NCBI RefSeq assembly: GCF_025352425.1
Contig: NZ_JANXTI010000022.1
Location: forward strand, 21,959 to 85,958
Reading direction: 5' to 3'
Length of the DNA stretch: 64,000 nt
Source of the DNA: Flavobacterium sp.
GTDB taxonomy: Bacteria > Bacteroidota > Bacteroidia > Flavobacteriales > Flavobacteriaceae
Under the pieces are notes generated by a model. The model was not told where the DNA came from. It was given only the letters and a program-made list of their open reading frames with translations, and did not search any database. Below are positions 57,549 to 64,000 of the stretch, piece by piece. Position numbers and translations under genes: made by a program. Within the stretch, counting starts at the first letter, position 1. Every line of letters begins with the position of its first letter.

Positions 57549-58466
57549 CTAATTTTCTACAATTAAAATTTCAACCCTGCGGTTGGCAGCACGTTCCTGT
57601 TCATCTTTTTCGGGTAATGGATAAATGGGTTGTGTGCTTCCAAAACCTTTATACGACAATCTGTCTTTGAGAATATCATGTTTGACCAAAAAGTTAAAAA
57701 TGGCTTTGGCCCGCTGTGTTGATAAATCAGTTCTGTCAACAGGCATGCAGCATAAGTGCCCCTGAATTTCAATTTTTAAACTTGGATTTTTTTCAAGCAC
57801 TAAAAGCAACTCATACAATTTTCCGCGAGATTCATTAACTACCGCAAAAGTGTTAATTATAAAATTGAGGTTTTGGATTTGGAGTTTTTCGCCCGTTTTT
57901 GCTTCACCAACTTTCTTCATAAAAGCGGTGTCGAGTTTGAACTCTGATTTGGTTCCGTTTGGATTTTCAAAAACTAACTTTTCTGGATATACAATTTCAG
58001 GTTTAGCTACGCTCAGTTCGGCTGTGCCTCGGGTTGGGAGCTTTTCGACAATCTCGTTTTTAATTCCCAGGATTTCGTCTTCGCGAGCCAAATCCTTTTC
58101 CAGGATATAATAGATAATTACCCGCCTATTTTCCTCTTTATTCTTAGATTGCGCAAAGCTTTCGCCAAAGCTTCTGGTCTTAAAATCTTCTCTGATTTTG
58201 ATTTGATTTTTGACAGCATTAAAAATAAATTTTACTCGTTTTTGAGCTAAAGTATCATTAAAACCATTGGTTCCATCCGCATCGGTAAAACCATGAATGG
58301 CGACAATTTTATTATTTTTATTTTCAGAAATCCAAGTGTTTAGTTTTGTATTTTCCAGGTTGTTTAATTCAAACTTATTACTGTCAAAATAGACTGTAAT
58401 TTGCTCCTGAGCATAAAATGAGGTTGTAAAAAGAAGTGAAAAAAGAAAAACAAAAATAGGTTTCAT
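57549..58466 (-). CDS. OmpA-family protein with two OmpA-like domains (paralog 3 of 3)
   Basis: VYFDSNKFELNNLENTKLNTWI...; LKIEIQGHLCCMPVDRTDLSTQRAKAIFNFL. Confidence 0.9.
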   Translation of the reverse strand: MKPIFVFLFSLLFTTSFYAQEQITVYFDSNKFELNNLENTKLNTWISENKNNKIVAIHGFTDADGTNGFNDTLAQKRVKFIFNAVKNQIKIREDFKTRSFGESFAQSKNKEENRRVIIYYILEKDLAREDEILGIKNEIVEKLPTRGTAELSVAKPEIVYPEKLVFENPNGTKSEFKLDTAFMKKVGEAKTGEKLQIQNLNFIINTFAVVNESRGKLYELLLVLEKNPSLKIEIQGHLCCMPVDRTDLSTQRAKAIFNFLVKHDILKDRLSYKGFGSTQPIYPLPEKDEQERAANRRVEILIVEN

Positions 58467-58551
58467 AAGTTGTTTTTAATACTAACGTAAGTTATATAAA
58501 AATAGTATATATAGTTTGTATAAAATAATTATTTTACAATCAAAAATTTGT

Positions 58552-58559
58552 TATTTTTG
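58552..58559 (+). promoter_or_regulatory. -7 box TATTTTTG of the 58579 pseudogene
   Basis: TAnnTTTG 20 nt upstream of ATG. Confidence 0.45.
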
Positions 58560-58578
58560 TAAATAAAAACTTTAGCAA

Positions 58579-58835
58579 ATGAAACACTTACTACTATTCT
58601 GTTTTCTAATTGCCACTATTTCAGTAAGTTCACAATCGGTGATACAATCAGTAAATCGGGAAGTTTGATGCTTTATAACTATCGGAGGTTTCACTGGCGT
58701 TTACTTAATTACGGAACGCCAATATCTTTTCCGGGTGCAACATCAACCCAAAAAAATTTCAGAGTTAACTTAGTGATTAGCTTAATGGTTCCGGTACTTA
58801 TTCAATTACACAACTTCCTTAATTTGTCTTTATAA
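58579..58835 (+). pseudogene. Decayed small secreted protein gene, multiple frameshifts
   Basis: MKHLLLFCFLIATISVSSQSVIQSVNREV* (signal peptide then early stop). A 1-nt correction at 58662 region restores VNSGSLM; further fragments (TIGGFTGVYLI, LNGSGTYSITQLP) appear in other frames. Confidence 0.55.
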
Positions 58836-58841
58836 AAAATT

Positions 58842-58869
58842 AAAACCTGCTCAATGAGCGGGTTTTTTT
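58842..58869 (+). terminator. Terminator
   Basis: aaaacctgctcaatgagcgggttttttt. Confidence 0.75.
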
Positions 58870-58887
58870 ATCAATAGTAACTGCTTA

Positions 58888-59247
58888 TTAGGTCTTTAAT
58901 TTCATCAATAAATCCAACTGGATTTTCATAATCTTATTTTCTTCTTCAAGGTTGGCAATTCTTTTTTCGTTAGCTGTCTTAAAGGCAAGTTTTTCTTGGG
59001 CATCTCTATCTGTTTTTGAAAATTCTGAAGGGAGATCATTAGCAATATCCTGAAAGATATTGTATTTCATAGCATAACACAAATCAATCAAAATACCAGT
59101 CTGAATGCTCTCGTTTCTTATGTATTTATACATAGAACTTCCCGGTCTGCCTATAGCGTTTTCTATTTCTGAATTAGTAAACTTTAATTGAGACAACAAT
59201 TGTTCAATCAACTTTCCGGTATTTATATTATGCTTGCTTTTTATCAT
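58888..59247 (-). CDS. Small HTH protein with C-terminal coiled coil
   Basis: HTH-like FTNSEIENAIGRPGSSMYKYIRNESIQTGILIDLCYAMKYNIFQDIA; C-term heptads EKRIANLEEENKIMKIQLDLLMKLKT. Confidence 0.78.
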   Translation of the reverse strand: MIKSKHNINTGKLIEQLLSQLKFTNSEIENAIGRPGSSMYKYIRNESIQTGILIDLCYAMKYNIFQDIANDLPSEFSKTDRDAQEKLAFKTANEKRIANLEEENKIMKIQLDLLMKLKT

Positions 59248-59284
59248 CTTTCTAAACGTAATTTATTTCATCAAAACTATTAAT

Positions 59285-59490
59285 AGTTTTACTTAAATGC
59301 AAATTTATTTACCTAAAATGCAAAAAAATTAAACTTTAAGATAAAATAATTTAGATTAAAGTATTATTAATTTAACTTTTATTCTAATTAATTTTCTTAT
59401 TAAGTAAATTAATTTAACTTTTAAGATAACTATATTACCTTTTAAGCTATTTAATTTAATTTTAAGTTAAATTAATTCTACCTTAATGCC
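59285..59490. repeat. AT-rich phased array of ~10 degenerate TTWACTTTTAAG-like motifs at ~21-bp spacing
   Basis: Motif anchors at 59291, 59311, 59333, 59354, 59375, 59395, 59417, 59437, 59459, 59480 (steps 20,22,21,21,20,22,20,22,21). Confidence 0.65.
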
Positions 59491-59529
59491 AGTTATTTTT
59501 AAATAAAAGCCATTGTTTAGTTTATACAA

Positions 59530-59560
59530 TAAAAAACCCGCTCATTTAGCGGGTTTTTTT
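59530..59560. terminator. Bidirectional terminator
   Basis: aaaaaacccgct-catt-tagcgggtttttt. Confidence 0.85.
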
Positions 59561-59585
59561 TATTTGAGGAACTACTAAATTATAA

Positions 59586-61775
59586 CTAACGTGTAAATAA
59601 TAATTCTCTGTATTTTGTCAATGTCCAAATTTCATCATCAACCACAAGTTCTAATTTATCGGCGTGTTCCCTTATAACATCAAAATATGGTTTTACTTTA
59701 TCACAATACATTTCTGCCATTTTTTGAGCATCTGTTAAAGCATTTGCTTTTTTACGTGCTTCAGTCATTGCGTCAACATTGGTATTAATTCCTTCGATGT
59801 GAGCTGAAATTTCCTTGATGATTGAAATTTGTTCTTTGGCGACTTTCTCAAAGTCTTTTCCGAAGATATCTTTCAAACCACGTACGTTTTCAATCAGCGT
59901 ATTTTGATACCGAATTGCTGTTGGAATAACATGGTTACGGGCAATATCCCCAAGAACTCTTCCTTCAATCTGGATTTTCTTTGTGTATTCTTCCAATTCA
60001 ATTTCGTAACGCGCTTCCACTTCAACATGATTCATTACATTCAAATCCTTAAATAAATCCAATGCCTTTTTAGAAACTTTAGCTTTCAAAGCTGTTGGCG
60101 TTGTTTTATGATTGCTCAAACCACGTTTCTTCGCTTCTTTTTCCCAAGCTTCACTATAACCATCTCCTTCAAAAAGAATATTTTTTGTTTCCTTAATATA
60201 TTCTCTTAATACATTGAAAATAGCTTCGTCTTTCTTTAAATCTTTTTTCTCGATTAAAGCATCGACTTCTTTTTTGAAATCTTTTAATTGTTTGGCCACT
60301 ATAGAATTTAAAGTTGTCATCGCATTAGCGCAGTTCGCAGAAGAACCTACAGCTCGGAACTCAAATTTGTTTCCGGTGAAAGCAAATGGGGATGTTCTGT
60401 TTCTATCGGTATTATCCAAAATTACTTCAGGTATTTTTCCAACCACATTCAATTTTAAATCGGTTTTTTCTTCGGGAGATAATTTCCCTTTGGTTACGCC
60501 TTCCAATTCCGCTAAAACTTTTGTCAATTGTTGTCCGATAAAAACCGAAATGATTGCCGGTGGCGCTTCATTTGCCCCTAATCTATGGTCATTACTTGCA
60601 GTTGCAATAGCAGCACGAAGTAACTCTTCATATTCAGATACCGCTTTTATTGTATTGATAAAAAACGATAAAAATTGCAAATTGCTCATTGGCGTTTTTC
60701 CCGGAGACAATAAATTTACTCCGGTATCAGTTGCCATCGACCAGTTGTTATGTTTTCCTGAACCGTTTACTCCCTGAAAAGGTTTTTCGTGGAAAAGCAC
60801 TTTAAAATCATGGCGCTCACCAACTTTTGACATTACATCCATCAACAATGAATTATGGTCAACCGCTAAATTGGTTTCTTCAAAAATTGGAGCCAACTCA
60901 AACTGGTTTGGTGCTACTTCATTATGACGTGTTTTAACCGGAATTCCGAGCAACATACATTCTTCCTCAAGTTCGCGCATATAATTCAAGGCACGAGATG
61001 GAATTGACCCAAAATAATGATCATCTAATTGTTGCCCTTTTGCCGAAGTGTGACCTAGCAAAGTTCTTCCAGTCATAACAATATCTGGTCTAGAGTTTGC
61101 CAACGAAGCATCCACTAAAAAATATTCTTGCTCCCAGCCTAAAGTGGCCGTTACTTTTTTTACATTTTTATCAAAATATTTACAAACATCAACTGCAGCT
61201 TCATCAACCGCATTTAAAGCGCGTAAAAGTGGGGTTTTATAATCTAAAGCTTCACCTGTATAGGAGATAAAAACTGTAGGAATACATAAGGTTGTTCCAA
61301 AAATAAATGCTGGAGAAGTTGGATCCCAAGCGGTATAACCACGGGCTTCGAATGTATTTCTAATTCCACCATTTGGAAAAGACGAAGCATCCGGCTCTTG
61401 TTGCACTAATTGTCCACCACCAAATTTCTCAACGGGGTCTGAACCATCATAAGATGTTTCAAAAAAAGCATCATGCTTTTCAGCAGTAGATCCAGTCAAG
61501 GGTTGAAACCAGTGTGTATAATGCGTTACGCCTTTTGATAAAGCCCATTCTTTCATTCCCATTGCTATATAATCCGCAAGCTTTCTGTCAATTTTAGTTC
61601 CGTGCTGTACAGCGTCTTTTACCCCTTTGTGTGCATCCGCAGTTAAAAACTGCTTCATTGCTTTATCATTAAAAACATTTGAACCAAAAAGGTCTGATTT
61701 TCTTCCGGACTCTTCAAATTTTACTGGTTTTCTGCCTGATGCATCTTTTAATGCTTGGAAACGTAACGTTGACAT
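59586..61775 (-). CDS. glnN: Type III glutamine synthetase
   Basis: HYTHWFQPLTGSTAEKHDAF, FGGGQLVQQEPDASSFPNGGIRNTFEARGYTAWDPTSPAF, GSGKHNNWSM, NDHRLGANEAPPAIIS. Confidence 0.96.
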   Translation of the reverse strand: MSTLRFQALKDASGRKPVKFEESGRKSDLFGSNVFNDKAMKQFLTADAHKGVKDAVQHGTKIDRKLADYIAMGMKEWALSKGVTHYTHWFQPLTGSTAEKHDAFFETSYDGSDPVEKFGGGQLVQQEPDASSFPNGGIRNTFEARGYTAWDPTSPAFIFGTTLCIPTVFISYTGEALDYKTPLLRALNAVDEAAVDVCKYFDKNVKKVTATLGWEQEYFLVDASLANSRPDIVMTGRTLLGHTSAKGQQLDDHYFGSIPSRALNYMRELEEECMLLGIPVKTRHNEVAPNQFELAPIFEETNLAVDHNSLLMDVMSKVGERHDFKVLFHEKPFQGVNGSGKHNNWSMATDTGVNLLSPGKTPMSNLQFLSFFINTIKAVSEYEELLRAAIATASNDHRLGANEAPPAIISVFIGQQLTKVLAELEGVTKGKLSPEEKTDLKLNVVGKIPEVILDNTDRNRTSPFAFTGNKFEFRAVGSSANCANAMTTLNSIVAKQLKDFKKEVDALIEKKDLKKDEAIFNVLREYIKETKNILFEGDGYSEAWEKEAKKRGLSNHKTTPTALKAKVSKKALDLFKDLNVMNHVEVEARYEIELEEYTKKIQIEGRVLGDIARNHVIPTAIRYQNTLIENVRGLKDIFGKDFEKVAKEQISIIKEISAHIEGINTNVDAMTEARKKANALTDAQKMAEMYCDKVKPYFDVIREHADKLELVVDDEIWTLTKYRELLFTR

Positions 61776-61793
61776 GAATTTAAATTTTGATGT

Positions 61794-61803
61794 TATACCC
61801 TAT
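61794..61803. promoter_or_regulatory. Operator-like half-site TATACCCTAT
   Basis: Identical to the left arm of the palindrome at 61847-61871, 53 bp away. Confidence 0.55.
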
Positions 61804-61814
61804 TAATTTGAATG

Positions 61815-61822
61815 CAAATATA
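61815..61822 (-). promoter_or_regulatory. Putative -7 box (TATATTTG on the minus strand) of glnN
   Basis: Plus-strand caaatata at 61815-61822. Confidence 0.55.
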
Positions 61823-61846
61823 ATAATATTTTAATATAAAAATATC

Positions 61847-61871
61847 TATACCCTATTTTTTATAGGGTATA
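61847..61871. promoter_or_regulatory. Perfect inverted repeat TATACCCTAT-N5-ATAGGGTATA
   Basis: 10-bp arms, 5-nt spacer (ttttt), in the glnN/terC-like divergent intergenic region. Confidence 0.75.
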
Positions 61872-61937
61872 AATAAAAAATATAGATGTTTTAATTATAA
61901 AATAGTTAAAGTAGTGATAGCTAACTTTTCAATCCAC

Positions 61938-61945
61938 TATATTTG
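61938..61945 (+). promoter_or_regulatory. -7 box TATATTTG of the TerC-family gene
   Basis: TAnnTTTG 19 nt upstream of the ATG at 61965. Confidence 0.55.
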
Positions 61946-61964
61946 TAGCATAAAATCATATATT

Positions 61965-62906
61965 ATGATCGTTTGGATATCATTCTTAGCCATTATTTTT
62001 ATTTTCCTTGCCGTAGATTTGGGTGTTTTTAATAAAACGCCACATGTCATCAGTTCAAAAGAGGCTTCAATTTGGACTGGAGTTTGGGTCACCCTTTCCT
62101 TTGCATTTTCAGGAATAGTAAATTTGTTATACAGCAACGAATGTATTGCTAACCCAACAGGAATTAAACCTTCTGAAGCGACAATAAAATACATAACCGG
62201 TTACCTTATTGAATTGTCTTTAAGTATTGATAATATTTTCATAATAGCTGTAATCTTTGCTTCTTTTAAAATATCTCAGAAATACCAACATCGTGTTTTG
62301 TTTTGGGGAATATTAGGCGCAATTATTTTTAGAGGATTAATGATTTTCTTTGGCGTAGTATTAATCAATAAGTTCAGTTGGATGACATATTTGTTTGGTG
62401 CATTTTTACTTTTTACAGCCTTTAAAATGCTATTCAAAAATGAAAATGACGACTTTAATCCGAAAGAATCTTTTGTATATAGAATCATTGGTAAATTCAT
62501 TCCAATTACAACCCATACAGAGAAGGAACATTTCTTTACAAAAATTAACAACGTAAACCATGCTACGCCACTTTTTGTTGCGTTGATTGTTATTGAAGTT
62601 ATGGACATGCTTTTTGCTCTGGATAGTGTTCCTGCAATTTTGGCCATAACCTCTGACCCATTTATAGTTTTTAGTTCGAATATTTTTGCAATTCTGGGTT
62701 TACGTTCGATGTATTTCTTTTTGGCAAATATGTTGGAAAAATTCAGTCATCTGGAATATAGCTTGATTGCTATTTTAACTTTTGTAGGTATTAAAATGCT
62801 ACTAGTGGAACATTACAAATTCCCTGAATGGATGTCATTAAGCTTTATTGCTCTTTCATTATTAGTTGGTATTATAGTTTCAATAAAAAAAAGTGATACG
62901 AAATAA
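61965..62906 (+). CDS. TerC family integral membrane protein
   Basis: LAVDLGVFNKTPHVISSKEASIWTGVWVTLSFAFSG, ELSLSIDNIFIIAVIF, EVMDMLFALDSVPAILAITSDPFIVFSSNIFAILGLRSMYF. Confidence 0.94.
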   Translation: MIVWISFLAIIFIFLAVDLGVFNKTPHVISSKEASIWTGVWVTLSFAFSGIVNLLYSNECIANPTGIKPSEATIKYITGYLIELSLSIDNIFIIAVIFASFKISQKYQHRVLFWGILGAIIFRGLMIFFGVVLINKFSWMTYLFGAFLLFTAFKMLFKNENDDFNPKESFVYRIIGKFIPITTHTEKEHFFTKINNVNHATPLFVALIVIEVMDMLFALDSVPAILAITSDPFIVFSSNIFAILGLRSMYFFLANMLEKFSHLEYSLIAILTFVGIKMLLVEHYKFPEWMSLSFIALSLLVGIIVSIKKSDTK

Positions 62907-62931
62907 ATACAGTGACTTACTTTTTATCAAT

Positions 62932-62963
62932 AAAAAAACCTCTTCGAGATGAAGAGGTTTTTT
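62932..62963. terminator. Bidirectional terminator
   Basis: aaaaaaacctcttc-gagat-gaagaggtttttt. Confidence 0.85.
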
Positions 62964-62983
62964 ATTAATTAAACTATTTAAAG

Positions 62984-63997
62984 TTATCTTTTAATTACTC
63001 GAAGAGTTTTAACTTCAGAACCCTGTGTAACTATTACATTGTAAACACCGGAAGGATAACGATTCCCAACTTTTAATGCTGGTACATCTTCTAAATTCAC
63101 CTCCTGTTTTTCAAGTAATTTCCCCATCATATCATAAATAGAAACTCCTACTTTATCAACACTTGGCGTTGTTATTTCCAAGTTGAAGCTGTCAGTGTAT
63201 GGATTTGGATGTAGTACTACTTGCATTTTTGGAGTAGTCTTATCTGCTTCCGCTGTGCAATTTGTTGCTGTAGTAGCCCTGGTTCCTCCTAAAGGACATC
63301 CTGTATTATTAAACGTATCCAATTGAGAACCCAATGTTCCTGGCGCTGTTCCTCCAATTTCATAAGCTTGGTTAACTGCATCAATAACTGACTGCGCATC
63401 ATCTCCATAACCTGCGTAATTAACATCATTACCACAAGCATTTAACAGTGCAGCAACTCCTTGGCGAGCTAAATTATAAATACCACCGCCACCTAAATTT
63501 AGAGCTTCTAATAGAGTCAGATTAGCTAACCTTGCCGGTGCATTTGTAAACACATCGCCAAATCTATCGCAAGTTCTGTACGCCGAACACCATCTGTCTG
63601 TATGATTTTTCCAGTATCCTAAAGTACATCCTTCTAAACCTTGAGAAGGCACATAGAATCCTGCATCAATAGTCAAATTATTATTTATAGTCACCGTAAC
63701 TAACGTTCGGGTACTTTCACATGAATTCAATGTTTGTGACACATAGTAGTTACCTGTTGATAAAGCTGTGGTTAATGTTAAAGCACTACCGCCAGAGGTA
63801 ACCGTAAACCATTGCAAAGCAGTTCCTGTTGCAACTAAATTAGCCACGGTGCCTGAATTACAAAATACCTGATTTGATGCCGTTGGTGCAACTGTTACAT
63901 TTACAGTTACTGCAACAGTAGTTCTCGCACTCTCAATGGAATTTACCGTTTGTGATACATAATAATTACCTGTAGATAAAGCTGTAGTCGATGTCAA
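62984..63997 (-). CDS. C-terminal part of a large T9SS cargo protein (5' end beyond window)
   Basis: Ig-like repeats ([19 protein letters not shown]), [10 protein letters not shown] domain, C-term [14 protein letters not shown]...[19 protein letters not shown]; open to the window edge. Confidence 0.9.
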   Translation of the reverse strand: MTSTTALSTGNYYVSQTVNSIESARTTVAVTVNVTVAPTASNQVFCNSGTVANLVATGTALQWFTVTSGGSALTLTTALSTGNYYVSQTLNSCESTRTLVTVTINNNLTIDAGFYVPSQGLEGCTLGYWKNHTDRWCSAYRTCDRFGDVFTNAPARLANLTLLEALNLGGGGIYNLARQGVAALLNACGNDVNYAGYGDDAQSVIDAVNQAYEIGGTAPGTLGSQLDTFNNTGCPLGGTRATTATNCTAEADKTTPKMQVVLHPNPYTDSFNLEITTPSVDKVGVSIYDMMGKLLEKQEVNLEDVPALKVGNRYPSGVYNVIVTQGSEVKTLRVIKR

Positions 63998-64000
63998 AGC

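Noticed and set aside
59285-59490. CRISPR array or integron sites
   Set aside because: Motifs are short, degenerate and AT-rich, with no unique spacers, no cas genes and no integrase.
60214-60777. Plus-strand 187-aa ORF inside glnN
   Set aside because: Antisense to glutamine synthetase III, no recognisable protein features.

Overview
This 64 kb window looks like ordinary chromosome from a low-GC member of Bacteroidota, probably Flavobacterium or a close relative. The basis is TAnnTTTG-type -7 promoter boxes, T9SS C-terminal sorting domains, and family content. I saw no rRNA, CRISPR array, prophage or recognisable IS element. One tRNA (Tyr, GTA) is present. Most genes are housekeeping: pepT, yajC, nusB, a Leu/Glu-type dehydrogenase, glgA/glgC, trmD, rplS, icd, aroE, rlmH, folP, tpiA, prmA, clpS, and type III glutamine synthetase. 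There are also two sensor/regulator pairs (NarL-type and LytTR-type), three T9SS cargo proteins, three tandem double-OmpA proteins, and a sulfur-handling pair. The signals most worth following up are these: (1) an AT-rich array of about 10 degenerate motifs spaced almost exactly 21 bp apart, directly upstream of a small HTH/coiled-coil gene (59285-59490); (2) a TlpA-family gene split exactly at a dnaX-like A_AAA_AAG heptamer, with a hairpin 3' of it (4676-5823); (3) a compact ~79-nt intergenic element with two strong hairpins and a possible closing helix, just upstream of trmD (25937-26015); (4) a 21-bp tandem repeat next to tRNA-Tyr that is open as a heptapeptide repeat on both strands (6158-6359); (5) a palindromic operator-like site plus a third half-site around the glutamine synthetase promoter. 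All assignments come from reading sequence and recalling protein families; no searches were run.
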